From Streptomyces sp. NBC_00287 (GTDB taxonomy: Bacteria > Actinomycetota > Actinomycetes > Streptomycetales > Streptomycetaceae), in assembly GCF_036173105.1 (NCBI RefSeq), contig NZ_CP108053.1, positions 1 through 64,000 of the forward strand: a stretch of DNA of 64,000 bases. The letters are read 5' to 3'. Of the stretch, positions 8,126-16,173 are shown piece after piece. Position 1 is the first letter of the stretch, and each line of letters opens with the position of its first letter. Made by a program: the position numbers and the translations under genes. A model generated the notes under the pieces. The model was given only the letters and a program-made list of their open reading frames with translations, was not told where the DNA came from and made no database searches.

Positions 8126-8262
8126 CCGCCCTCAGGTGTCGCTGGACGGGTGGAAGTAGAAACCCAACGGCCTCACTTCGGCCGGCAAAGATCAAAGGTG
8201 CCCCGCCCGCCTGGGCAGCAAGGACCCGTCCAGGCCGACACCGTGTGTACGGTCGTCGGCGC
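8126..8262. repeat. 136-bp dispersed repeat, copy 1
   Basis: About 136 bp here match 53276-53412 in the same orientation without net gaps. The best-conserved block is AGCAAGGACCCGTCCAGG plus CCGACACCGTGTGTACGG. Outside it the match drops to roughly three bases in four. It lies just after the stop of the beta-helix gene. Nature unknown. Confidence 0.7.
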
Positions 8263-8390
8263 CTCCGAGGATGAGGTCCCGGTCGAAGCGTCCGGCCGAT
8301 CTGGGTGCGTGATCTCCATGCTGGCCGCGTCCGCCCAGGCCCGGCGGGAGCGAAGGAAGCACGCCATAGTGTCTGCGCAGTTCAGAGATG

Positions 8391-8420
8391 GGTTCCCACC
8401 CACAGAAGAGACACTATTAT
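8391..8420 (+). promoter_or_regulatory. Promoter motif copy 3 (GGTTCC-18-TATTAT)
   Basis: GGTTCC at 8391-8396 and TATTAT at 8415-8420 with an 18-bp spacer ending GAGACAC, as in copies 1 and 2. The next gene starts at 8655, so a leader of more than 200 bases would result. No gene is seen between 8262 and 8655. Confidence 0.55.
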
Positions 8421-8654
8421 TGAATCTGTGAGGCGGAGGGCCCATCTCGGCCCCGCAGGCGGCGGCCCCTCCGCCCGACCACCCCTGCGCCCCAGGGGGC
8501 GTGGCTGGACGGTCGAGATCCGGTCCGGCTATCGGCTGTGGACCACCGGCCTCATGACGTTCCCCGCTGACCGGCCAGGACGAGCCGACCACTCCCGCCG
8601 CTCGACCGGGCACGACCGGTTTCCCCCTGACTCCCCCACGAGAAAGGCGCGCAC

Positions 8655-9623
8655 GTGACCCAGACACCCCAGCCCCCCGAGCGCCACCAGGGCGAGCCCC
8701 ACACTGATCGATCGCGCGTGGGAGGACACACGGCGGGCACCAAGCGCCAGACCATGCGCTGCGCCCTCGGCCGCGAAATCGCCGGCACCATCGGCCTGCT
8801 CACCGACGAGCACGACTTCCGCGCCATGCGGCGCTACCGCAGCTTCGCCTTCGACAACTACGCGACCTACCTGAAGGCCGTCGAAGACTTCCTCACGAGC
8901 CGCGCCGCTCAAGGCACCCACACCACGGTCGCCCTCTTCGACCCTCAGGAGTACGCCGACTACTGCACCGACACCGGCCTCGACCCCGACCTCCCGTCCA
9001 GCCGCACCCGCTTCACCGCCGAACTCGCCACGACAGGCCCCACCCTCCCGTACGACGGCCAGCCCCTGGACGACCTCGTCCCGGACCTCATCGACGAGGC
9101 CGCCCGCCAGGCCGCCTGGGAGTATGCCTCCACACTCCTTGCCCGCCTCGGCGCCTGCACTTCCTGCGGCGAGGACGTAGGGCGCGCCGCCTTCGCCCAG
9201 GCCTCGTTACTGCTCGTCCGCATCCTCGACACCGCCCGGCCGGGCCGCCGACACCTCGTCTGCAGCGTCTCGGCGACACCCGAAACCCTGACCTCCGTCC
9301 TCCACGCGGACACGGACGCCGACGGCGCCACACACCTCGACGAGACCGAGGCCCTCGAATTCACCACGGTCCTGGCCCTCGGTCTGGCGACCCAGAGCCC
9401 CGGCGGACTCGTCATGAGGACCACCGCCCCGGGCGCCACGGACCAGATCTACGGCTGGCGACTGCACAACGGCGGCGTCGAACCCCTCACCGCAGGCGAG
9501 GTATTCGACGCCTACTGCACCGACATCGAGTCCGGCGGCCTCATCTCCCCGGAACCGGACGTCGACTACTGCGTACCGCCGGACCTCGGACCGGACGGCA
9601 CAACGACGGGCCACCAGCACTGA
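8655..9623 (+). CDS. Hypothetical plasmid-type protein (322 aa)
   Basis: The GTG at 8655 is preceded by GAGAAAGGCGCGCAC. The 322-residue soluble protein has a basic N-terminal ~35 residues, a central helical region, and a C-terminal half rich in Asp and Glu with mixed strands. No domain was recognised. Cysteines in an ACTSCGED stretch (around residue 170) could bind metal, but only two are spaced suitably. It belongs to the group of genes preceded by the GGTTC/TATTAT motif, so it probably shares regulation with the 765, 1823 and 9812 genes. Confidence 0.75.
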   Translation: MTQTPQPPERHQGEPHTDRSRVGGHTAGTKRQTMRCALGREIAGTIGLLTDEHDFRAMRRYRSFAFDNYATYLKAVEDFLTSRAAQGTHTTVALFDPQEYADYCTDTGLDPDLPSSRTRFTAELATTGPTLPYDGQPLDDLVPDLIDEAARQAAWEYASTLLARLGACTSCGEDVGRAAFAQASLLLVRILDTARPGRRHLVCSVSATPETLTSVLHADTDADGATHLDETEALEFTTVLALGLATQSPGGLVMRTTAPGATDQIYGWRLHNGGVEPLTAGEVFDAYCTDIESGGLISPEPDVDYCVPPDLGPDGTTTGHQH

Positions 9624-9697
9624 AAGGCCCCCGGCACACCGTCCCGGCGCCCCGCCGTCACGAACGCCAATGGCCGTAAACCAGCAGGTCACGGGCG

Positions 9698-9727
9698 GGT
9701 TCACGCCATCACATAACACACTATTAT
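9698..9727 (+). promoter_or_regulatory. Promoter motif copy 4 (GGTTCA-18-TATTAT)
   Basis: GGTTCA at 9698-9703 and TATTAT at 9722-9727, 18 bp apart, 84 bp before the 9812 start. The GGTTCA box lies inside a 4-bp dyad (GGCG/CGCC). Dyads near this box also occur at the other copies. Confidence 0.55.
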
Positions 9728-9811
9728 CAGAAGTGGGCCGAGGGATCGCCACCTCCCCACCCCGCTCACCAGGTGAGGGCCCCTCTCCCCCTTCCAGTCC
9801 CAGGAGTTGCC

Positions 9812-10156
9812 ATGTTTCGAACGCTGCGCCGCGCGCTACGACCGGCACCTCTGCGCATCCCCTCCCGTCGCCTCACCGCCGGAATCGCAGCGCTGCCGCC
9901 CACCGCACGCGAAGCGCTCGGCACCGACGCCACCGCCGGGGAAGCCACCGCCTACAACCGCAGCCGCGTGGCCACCGCGACCGCCGTCGCCCTCTACCGC
10001 AGCGGGCACGTGCTGCCGATGCCCGACGACGACCTGGACGACGCCGTGCGCACCCTGGACTTCCCCTGCTCGGTGCCGAGCCCGCAGACCCGCGCGGCCA
10101 TCCGCGCCGCCCTGGCTGTCCTGGAGGCCGACTGCACCGTCACCATCACCCGCTGA
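9812..10156 (+). CDS. Hypothetical protein, 114 aa, paralogue of 5811 relic
   Basis: The ATG at 9812 follows CAGGAGTTGCC, a good ribosome site. The protein has a basic N-terminal third (MFRTLRRALRPAPLRIPSRR), a hydrophobic GIAALPP segment and a helical acidic C-terminus (PDDDLDDAVRTLD). No family was recognised. A degraded paralogue lies at 5811. The next gene (10219) is separated by a perfect 28-bp palindrome, so the two may be differentially expressed from promoter motif copy 4. Confidence 0.7.
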   Translation: MFRTLRRALRPAPLRIPSRRLTAGIAALPPTAREALGTDATAGEATAYNRSRVATATAVALYRSGHVLPMPDDDLDDAVRTLDFPCSVPSPQTRAAIRAALAVLEADCTVTITR

Positions 10157-10175
10157 CCGCCCGTCAGCCCTGGCC

Positions 10176-10203
10176 GTGGGCCACCCCGGCCGGGGTGGCC
10201 CAC
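10176..10203. terminator. Perfect 28-bp palindrome between two genes
   Basis: GTGGGCCACCCCGG at 10176-10189 is directly followed by its reverse complement at 10190-10203. It sits 20 bases after the stop of the 9812 gene and 16 before the 10219 start. It could be an attenuating terminator or a protein-binding site. Confidence 0.55.
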
Positions 10204-10218
10204 GCTGAAAGAGGCCCG

Positions 10219-10458
10219 GTGTTCCTCGTCGTACCCGACCCCGCTCACGGACTCGTGGCCGCCCCTGAGTCCTCCCTGGACCGCACACCCGCAACCGAAG
10301 AATCCCTTGCCGCCCAGGGGTTCACCTGGAACTGCGAGATCGAGGCATACACCCGCCAGACCGACGACAGCCCCGCAGCCGTGGACGAGACCGCCGGCAT
10401 GCTGCGAGACCTCGGCCACTACACCTTCTCCTCCTACACGCCGCTGTCCCCCAGGTGA
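10219..10458 (+). CDS. Small hypothetical protein (79 aa)
   Basis: GTG at 10219 follows GAAAGAGG. The 79-residue acidic protein ends in DETAGMLRDLGHYTFSSY. This C-terminal pattern recurs in the fused relic at 5811-6134, which supports its being a real, conserved reading frame. No domain was recognised. It is the last gene of the telomere-proximal plus-strand group. A further GTG frame overlaps its stop (GTGA at 10455) but has shadow-like composition and is not called. Confidence 0.6.
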   Translation: MFLVVPDPAHGLVAAPESSLDRTPATEESLAAQGFTWNCEIEAYTRQTDDSPAAVDETAGMLRDLGHYTFSSYTPLSPR

Positions 10459-10833
10459 CCGCCCCTCCTGCGCACGCCGGGCCGCCGCAGCCTCCCGCCC
10501 CCTTGCGCAGACGGAGTTCCCTCATGCCCCGACGCCACCCCCAGCCGCATCGGCCCGGCCGGTACACCGCCGCCGAACACAAAGGAAGCCACCAAGCCGT
10601 GGACCAGCTCCACGGATACGCACTCAGCAGGACACCCCTGCGGCCACCGAAGCCGCAGCACGCAACCCGACCTCCAGCCCGACCGCCGCCAACGCGCCCG
10701 GCCGCGAGGCTCGACGCCGCCCAGACCGGTCCCGCCGCAACCCAGCGCCGGTAGGGATATGCCGGGAGCCTGCGCCAGGACGAAATGCTCTCCGGCGATC
10801 GTGCTCGCCGGCATCGCATGGGAGCACCTACGG
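10459..10833. other. Intergenic, no supported gene
   Basis: One weak plus frame (ATG at 10524, MPRRHPQPHRPGRYTAAEHK...) starts plausibly but soon becomes Pro/Arg-rich, as if frameshifted. Nothing else is seen. Confidence 0.35.
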
Positions 10834-11445
10834 TCATTCGTTGACCGCCCCGCCATGGACGGGTGCCAGGTTGCGGACAGATCCCCATCCTGCGACATCC
10901 CAGCAAGGAGACCACCACTCCTCCCGGTCCCTGTGTGCTTTCCGTTGTGCATCTGACAGGGCGTCCTCATCGCCTCGGTCATAGGCCCGCTGAGCCGCCT
11001 CAACATCCTGGATCGTGTATCGAATCGACCTGGCAATCTCGGGATCGCCCACGGTCCGAGCCGCCTTCTCCAGTTGTTCGACGTACCTCGTTACCGACAC
11101 GTCATTGGGGAGCAGAAGTGATACGGGAGTTCCGCCTTGATAGAAGGCGTGCAGTGCTTGGTCGCAGCCTGCATGTTTCGCGTTGGTCTTCTGGTTCCTT
11201 TTCTGGACGTGGTCGTAGGTCCACCACGCTCCGCCGCCGAGGAGTCCCACCACGATCAGAGTGACGAGCCCATGCTTCACCGACGTGACAACAGCACCCC
11301 ACGGGAAGGCCACGGTGCGCTTGCTTGGAGCGTGGAAGTGGTTGTTCTGGACGCTATGGTTCCCGTCCTGCACGGCAGCCGGACCGTGGAATTCACTGCG
11401 CTTGGGACCACTGCGGCCATGGTCATCGCGCTGCGGTGCGGTCAT
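10834..11445 (-). CDS. Membrane protein with N-terminal candidate amyloid signalling motif
   Basis: This 203-residue protein is the second gene of a two-gene operon; its start overlaps the stop of the 11442 gene (ATGA). Residues 19-37 read FHGPAAVQDGNHSVQNNHF. The partner gene ends with FHGQTAIQTGDNNHQDNHF, a clear match in length and key positions. Paired short Q/N/G-rich motifs shared by neighbouring proteins are the hallmark of bacterial amyloid signalling sequences (BASS). A transmembrane helix follows (about residues 57-75), then a charged helical C-terminus of ~120 residues (VEQLEKAARTVGDPEIARSIRYTI). I infer that it senses or executes through amyloid templating with its partner; no enzymatic motif is visible. 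Confidence 0.75.
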   Translation of the reverse strand: MTAPQRDDHGRSGPKRSEFHGPAAVQDGNHSVQNNHFHAPSKRTVAFPWGAVVTSVKHGLVTLIVVGLLGGGAWWTYDHVQKRNQKTNAKHAGCDQALHAFYQGGTPVSLLLPNDVSVTRYVEQLEKAARTVGDPEIARSIRYTIQDVEAAQRAYDRGDEDALSDAQRKAHRDREEWWSPCWDVAGWGSVRNLAPVHGGAVNE

Positions 11446-11873
11446 CCGCTGTGGCCGAAGTGATTGTCCTGATGATTGTTGTCGCCCGTCTGAATGGCAG
11501 TCTGGCCGTGAAAGGTACTGCCCGCGAAGGGGGCTGAGGCGTCACTCGGAGCGGTAGGCCCACTGTCGATCAGCGCACGAAGTTCCGCGACCGCGGCGTG
11601 TAGCTCAGCGCCTTCCAGCCGAGTCAGCAGAACCACGAACCCAGCCTGCCAGGCAGCGGCCTGGCTGCCCGCCGCTCCCCCGTCGGGGCTGTCCGTCAGT
11701 GCTGCCGCGGTCCGGTCCAGACGCCGCCTCTCCGATTCCTCACTCTCCTGGCTCCCCCGAGCCATCAGGCGCGCGGCGCGATCCCGGATCGCATTCCACC
11801 CATCCGTGCCGGCCGCCTGCACCATTGATGCGCCCCCAGCCGAGGCCAACGCCAACAGCGACTCCGAGATCAT
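11442..11873 (-). CDS. Small effector-like protein with C-terminal candidate amyloid motif
   Basis: 143 residues. The N-terminus (LLALASAGGASMVQAAGT, residues 6-23) is a small-residue hydrophobic helix, followed by a charged helical region and a linker. The C-terminus (121-139) carries the motif shared with the 10834 product. The N-terminal two thirds align with the 57552 product: L..LA..GA..(M/I)V.A...W.A.R, then a later (A/D)ELRAL stretch. That places both in one family of C-terminally tagged small proteins, and the helix resembles cell-death executioners of the Bell/HeLo kind (inference). It is the first gene of the operon and the start codon is taken at 11873. Confidence 0.75.
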   Translation of the reverse strand: MISESLLALASAGGASMVQAAGTDGWNAIRDRAARLMARGSQESEESERRRLDRTAAALTDSPDGGAAGSQAAAWQAGFVVLLTRLEGAELHAAVAELRALIDSGPTAPSDASAPFAGSTFHGQTAIQTGDNNHQDNHFGHSG

Positions 11874-12310
11874 CCACCTACTCCTTCCGGCGACGGCCCT
11901 TCACAATGGGCCCGCCTTTCCCTAACTATCAATCAAATCAGGTGAGTTGATCTGGCGCGACGTGGCGCGAACTAGACCACACCAGCCCTGGCACCGGAGC
12001 CCGGTTCCGGACACGGAGCGACGCCGGAACAGGCTCTTTGCGCACCGGGAGCATCGCGCTCGCCGCTTTCGTGCGCGCCGCGCTCGCGGTCGAGCCGGGG
12101 GACTTCACTTCCACAGACCGGCTCTTGCAGGAGACCGAAGCGCTGACCGGGCCCGTCCGCCGGAATGGTGAGGGGGACCAGGCCAGCGGCGGCTAGGTGC
12201 CACGCGTCGGCTCGTACGGGTGGCGCTGTCCGAATGCTGCCGTTGGCAACGGTGGCGGGAGCTAGGCTGACGAGCCTTCTGTGACGCCGTTTCGCTCCCG
12301 GGAGTTGTCT
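11874..12310. other. Intergenic with a coding relic
   Basis: From about 12030 to 12196 on the plus strand a frame without a start reads GSIALAAFVRAALAVEPGDF...LLQETEALTGPVRR and then stops. It looks like the C-terminal end of a lost gene. The rest holds nothing I can support. The divergent promoter of the 11873 operon should lie around 11880-11950, an AT-richer patch with TTCACAATGG and CTATCAATCAAATCA. Confidence 0.4.
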
Positions 12311-13369
12311 GTGCCTGAGTCGTCCTCGTCGCCCTCGCCGGGTGAGGTCTCCGCCGAGCAGATCACCGCTGTGCTGGCTGACCGGTACGGGCTGGCCGAC
12401 GCGCGAGTGGAGATCCTCCCGTTGGGCACCGAGACGGACAACGCGGTCGCCGACACTGCGCGGGGGCGGGTGTTCGTCAAGGCGTACCCGGCCCGCGCCG
12501 ACCTGGACGTCATGGCGGGGCGGATCGCCCTGATGGAGCTGGGCCGGGCGGCGGGCAGCCCGTTCCCGGCCGTGCACCCGGACCGCGAGGGCGCGCTGAT
12601 CACCCGGCACGGCGGGGTGGCGCTGTCGGTGTGGGACTGGGTGGACGCGGCCTCGCTGGACACGCCGTACGCCGCGCAGCACGCCCGCCAGATCGGCACC
12701 GGGCTCGGGCGCCTGCACACGGCCCTGGCCACCTGCCCCGCCAGCGCCTACAGGCCGAACAAGAACCGGTGGTGGGAAGCGTCCGCCGAGGCGCTGACCG
12801 AGCGGGGCGAACGGCTGCTGGAGCTGATCGACGTAGTGCCGGAGCCGGACGAGGACGATCTACGGCGCCGCGAGCAGGTCGCCGAGCGCATCGCCCAGCT
12901 GCGGGGCCTGCCCGGGGTGCAGGCCAGACTCCCGGCGGCCCCACGCGAGCAGGTGGTGCACTTCGACGCGACCGGCGCGAACCTGCTGTGGGACGCCAAG
13001 GAGGACCTGAAGGCCATCATCGACCTCCAGGCCCGGGTCGCGTTCCCCACGTGGGAGCTGGGCCGGGTGCTGTACGAGCCGTTCACCGTGGCGGAGTCGC
13101 CCAACTGGCGGGCGGTCGCGGTCGACGGCGTGCTGGCGTACACGCAGGAGGTGCCCGCCGAAGCCCGCGCCGAGCTGGTGTACTGCGCGCGGATGGCGCT
13201 GCTGCACAACCTGACCTCGTGGTTCGGGGTGGACTCCCTGTACGGGGACAGTCAGCTGCCCGGCCGGTCGATCTACGCCCGGTTCTGGGACCTGCGGGCC
13301 CAGGCCGCCGGCCGGATGCTCGCCGAACTCGACGACATCGAGGACGAATTGCGGACCGTCCTGGCCTGA
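12311..13369 (+). CDS. Phosphotransferase of the APH/protein-kinase-like fold
   Basis: 352 residues from a GTG at 12311 (GGGAG upstream; the longer frame from 12281 lacks a site). A VFVKAY strand with the likely ATP-binding Lys is near residue 57. The catalytic loop HFDATGAN at 217-224 is the HxDxxxxN motif of aminoglycoside and small-molecule kinases, and IIDLQ near 238 replaces the DFG metal-binding Asp motif. The substrate is unknown. It converges on the TfuA gene with a 7-bp gap. Kinases of this fold occur in thioviridamide-type and class V lanthipeptide clusters, so it may act on the neighbouring peptide, but its opposite direction leaves this open. Confidence 0.8.
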   Translation: MPESSSSPSPGEVSAEQITAVLADRYGLADARVEILPLGTETDNAVADTARGRVFVKAYPARADLDVMAGRIALMELGRAAGSPFPAVHPDREGALITRHGGVALSVWDWVDAASLDTPYAAQHARQIGTGLGRLHTALATCPASAYRPNKNRWWEASAEALTERGERLLELIDVVPEPDEDDLRRREQVAERIAQLRGLPGVQARLPAAPREQVVHFDATGANLLWDAKEDLKAIIDLQARVAFPTWELGRVLYEPFTVAESPNWRAVAVDGVLAYTQEVPAEARAELVYCARMALLHNLTSWFGVDSLYGDSQLPGRSIYARFWDLRAQAAGRMLAELDDIEDELRTVLA

Positions 13370-13376
13370 CCCGGGG

Positions 13377-14708
13377 TCACTGGGCAGCGTTTCGTTCGCG
13401 TTCCCGCTGCAGCAGGTAGTACGAGCGGGCCGCGCCCACCGCGCCCGACCAGTCGCGAAAGCCCCGGTCCCGGGCGGCGGCATCGCACTCCCGGGCGCCT
13501 GCCTCGCCGGTGAGGTTCCAGCGGGCGGCGACGTGCCGGGCGAGCCGGTCCGGGGCGAGACGGTCGACGCCGTACCGCGGGTGTTCGACGGCGACGGCGG
13601 CGTTCAGCTCCAGCGCCGCCGCGACCGTGGAGGCCGTGGCCTCGGGGTCGGCCAGCAACCCGGCGGCGTCCTCGCGGGTGGCGGGCCACACGTCCCATGC
13701 GCTGTCGAAGGTGGCGGAGCGCACCATGACCCGCCGCAGCATCTCGGCGGGGTCCAAAGCCGTCAGCTCCGCCTCGGTCAGCCAGAACGCGACCTGGTCG
13801 GCGGTCAGGGCGTCGGCGTGCGCGCCGTGGTCGACGGCGGCCTCCGCCTCCGCCGGGTCGGAACAGCGGGCGATGGCGGCCAGCACTCGGTTGCGCCACC
13901 GCTGGGGGAAGCCCGGGTCGTAGAGCTGCTCGTACTGCATCAGCGCCCCGAGGGGGAGCTGTGGGGCCGGAGCCTGCCCGGCGGGCGCGTACAGGACCTG
14001 CCACAGGGTGGTGAAGCTGGTCCGCCATGGCTGCCCGCTCAAGGCGTCGGTGAAGGGCTGGTAGCTGGTGAAGTCGGGGCTGTCGGCCCAGCGCAGCGCG
14101 TGTTCGGCGTCTTGGCGCTTGAGGTCGTAGGGGTGCGCCTGGCGCCACAGGTCGACGCTCTGCACCGCGGCACCGAGGCCTTGGGCGGCCGCCGCGCGGT
14201 GCAGCGCGGTCCAGGTGCGCCGCGTGTAGGGCAGGCGACGGGCCATCTCCTCCAGCGCGGCCGCCTCGTCGGCGGTGACTTGCCGGGCGGCGGCCGCGCC
14301 GCGGATGGTGCAGCGCAGGTTCACCAGTGCCTCGGTCAGCTGCTGCCCGTCGGAGGTGTGCAGGACGGCGACCTCGTCGTCCGCCTCCAATTGCCCGGTG
14401 CGGAAGGCCTCGAAGACTCTTCCGACGCCGAGCATCCCGAACGCGGCGAGTTCGGCGGCGCGCAGGGCGCCCATGCTGGCGGCGCCCACCACGGCGACAC
14501 CGGCGTCGAGGAGCAGCAGGATCTCCTTGTGCCGTACCGGAGCTCTCTGGTGCCATACGCCGTCGATGATGACCACCGCGTCCCCCGCGGTGGCGCCGAG
14601 CCTGAGTAAGTCGCCGTGGCCGACCGGGGGATGGCACACCGCGTCGGGGGCGAGCCTGCGGACGCGGTCGGCGGTCAGCGTCGGCCCGGAAAAGACGTGA
14701 AGAGTCAT
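13377..14708 (-). CDS. tfuA: TfuA-domain protein, partner of YcaO
   Basis: 443 residues with the TfuA core at the N-terminus: DGVWHQ (49-54), HKEIL (60-64), GAASMGALRAAEL (75-87) and DDEVAVLH (110-117). TfuA proteins work with YcaO enzymes to install thioamides in peptide backbones, presumably by delivering or activating sulfur. The C-terminal ~300 residues are helical and unrecognised, an extension seen in several bacterial TfuA proteins. The start overlaps the YcaO stop by 4 bases (ATGA), so the two are translationally coupled. It is the last gene of the leftward cluster. Confidence 0.88.
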   Translation of the reverse strand: MTLHVFSGPTLTADRVRRLAPDAVCHPPVGHGDLLRLGATAGDAVVIIDGVWHQRAPVRHKEILLLLDAGVAVVGAASMGALRAAELAAFGMLGVGRVFEAFRTGQLEADDEVAVLHTSDGQQLTEALVNLRCTIRGAAAARQVTADEAAALEEMARRLPYTRRTWTALHRAAAAQGLGAAVQSVDLWRQAHPYDLKRQDAEHALRWADSPDFTSYQPFTDALSGQPWRTSFTTLWQVLYAPAGQAPAPQLPLGALMQYEQLYDPGFPQRWRNRVLAAIARCSDPAEAEAAVDHGAHADALTADQVAFWLTEAELTALDPAEMLRRVMVRSATFDSAWDVWPATREDAAGLLADPEATASTVAAALELNAAVAVEHPRYGVDRLAPDRLARHVAARWNLTGEAGARECDAAARDRGFRDWSGAVGAARSYYLLQRERERNAAQ

Positions 14709-15880
14709 GCTGCCGCCTCGGTGGATGCGGGCCGGGGGATGGTGTGGCGCGAGACGTACCGAAGGTGCGGAGCGAGCACTTTGACCACCGACAGGCCACG
14801 CCGGTGGAACTGGCCCCAGGACAGATCGACGGCCAGCGGCGGGACGCCGGTGCGGGCGGCGACCACGGCCGCCAGATACGCCGCCTCCTCCTCGTCGGTG
14901 GCGTGGCCGGTGCCGTACGCGCCCGCGACCTGCGGCCAGGGCGCGGTGGGCCTGCCGTCGTGGGCGGGGGCCGAGTGTGTGCCAGGCTGGAAGGCGAGGG
15001 GATGGATGTCCTCCCGGCTGCCGGTGATCTGGGTCAGCCGGGTCTGGGCGGCCTCAGTGACGGCCCGCGACAGTGCGATGCGCGGGTCCAAGTGGGAGCC
15101 GGAGCCGGACACCACCAAGGTGGGCTGATCCTCGCGCCACAGGTAGCAGACCATCACCGGCACCCCGAACCGGTTCGGCAGGCTCCACAGCTCGAACCAG
15201 ATCCGGGCGCGGGTGAGCCGGTCGAGCAGGGCGGCGCACCCGGCGTCCTCGACGCTGGCGGGGTCGATGCGCTGCGCGGCCACGGGCCGGTGCCCGTCGG
15301 CGAGGTCGCTGATCACATCGCGCTCAATCACCTCGTACAGGGCATGGCACAGGCCTTCGGCCCGGGTATTGCCCGAGGCGAGGCCGTTGGTGGAAGAGCT
15401 GGGCAGGTGCAGCCGCCACGCGTCGTGCATCTGGCGGCCGAGCCGCACGCAAGCAGCGGGGACGGGCACCAGGGCACCGTCGGTGAGGGACTGGGAGGTG
15501 ACCCACTCCAGCACCGTGCGGGACGTGACCAGGCTGCCGGGGTGCGCCTCCAGCACAGTGACCGGGTACGGCAGGCCCAGATGGTCGGCCGGGGCCCGGA
15601 ACTCCGGCTTGGGCACGGCCCGTTCGCCGTGCCACGCCTCGATCGCCTCCATCGCGCCGGAAACACGCGCGGCCACCAGGGTGGTGCCCTTGCCCTGGGC
15701 GACCGACAGCGTGCGGGCCAGCGGGCGCACGGCCATGGTGACGGGGATACCCAGGTCGTCCAGGCCGGTGACATCCGCGACGCGGGTGATCCCGTACGAG
15801 GGGAGCAGGGGACGGATCGTCTCCCAGGTCTCCTCGGGCGGGCGGGTGCGGTGCGTACCGTCGAAGTACACCTTGCGCAC
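14705..15880 (-). CDS. ycaO: YcaO-domain ATP-dependent peptide backbone modifier
   Basis: 391 residues from the GTG at 15880, which has GAAAGGAGCACCGTC before it; the frame extends upstream to 15970 but without a site. YcaO hallmarks: SGAMEAIEAWHGER (about 74-87) and EGLCHALYEVIERD (about 175-188), which supply Glu residues for Mg-ATP. YcaO enzymes phosphorylate amide oxygens of a peptide backbone, and with TfuA the result is usually thioamidation. It lies 103 bp downstream of the candidate precursor gene and is coupled to tfuA. No E1-like partner or flavin dehydrogenase is present, which argues against azoline/azole formation. Confidence 0.9.
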   Translation of the reverse strand: MRKVYFDGTHRTRPPEETWETIRPLLPSYGITRVADVTGLDDLGIPVTMAVRPLARTLSVAQGKGTTLVAARVSGAMEAIEAWHGERAVPKPEFRAPADHLGLPYPVTVLEAHPGSLVTSRTVLEWVTSQSLTDGALVPVPAACVRLGRQMHDAWRLHLPSSSTNGLASGNTRAEGLCHALYEVIERDVISDLADGHRPVAAQRIDPASVEDAGCAALLDRLTRARIWFELWSLPNRFGVPVMVCYLWREDQPTLVVSGSGSHLDPRIALSRAVTEAAQTRLTQITGSREDIHPLAFQPGTHSAPAHDGRPTAPWPQVAGAYGTGHATDEEEAAYLAAVVAARTGVPPLAVDLSWGQFHRRGLSVVKVLAPHLRYVSRHTIPRPASTEAAA

Positions 15881-15983
15881 GACGGTGCTCCTTTCAAGGG
15901 GTGGGAAAACGGCGCCGGCCGCCGCGCGTCCGCCGGGGCGGGCGGGGTGCGGCGACCGGCTTCGGGTCACAGCGGCCGGTGGA

Positions 15984-16148
15984 TCAGGCGGTGGTGGGCT
16001 GCTCGTAGACGTGGTGCTGCGGGAAGGCGGAGTCCGGCACGGACGGGTCGCCGCCCGCGTTCTGGGGGAGCTGGCCTTCCTCGTGCAGCGCGGTCACAAA
16101 GTCCGCCGGGTCGACGGTCGCCGGGGTGGTCGCCTGGACAGTGGTCAT
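15984..16148 (-). CDS. Candidate RiPP precursor peptide (54 aa)
   Basis: A 54-codon frame lies between the oxygenase and ycaO genes, with AAGGAGGGCCCG directly before the ATG, the strongest ribosome site in the cluster. The peptide is acidic. An N-terminal leader-like half contains a short amphipathic helix (DPADFVTALHEEGQLP, residues 13-28). A Gly/Pro/His-rich C-terminal half ends in DSAFPQHHVYEQPTTA (39-54). It has no cysteine or lysine. Position, size, site and composition fit a precursor for YcaO-TfuA, with core residues near the C-terminus. The adjacent His-His and Tyr are plausible oxygenase targets. Precursor status is inferred. Confidence 0.75.
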   Translation of the reverse strand: MTTVQATTPATVDPADFVTALHEEGQLPQNAGGDPSVPDSAFPQHHVYEQPTTA

Positions 16149-16173
16149 CGGGCCCTCCTTGGGGTCGATGGAT

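Noticed and set aside
8126..8262. tRNA or riboswitch as explanation of the 136-bp repeat
   Set aside because: No TTC loop, acceptor pairing or known riboswitch core could be seen, so it is left as a repeat of unknown nature.
10455..10754. 99-codon frame starting with GTGA overlap after the 10219 gene
   Set aside because: Translational coupling is possible, but the sequence is dominated by Pro and Arg and resembles frame-shifted GC-rich DNA.
13273..14799. 508-codon minus frame overlapping tfuA
   Set aside because: Arg/Pro-dominated text in another frame of the same strand. The tfuA frame carries the family motifs and a coupled start.
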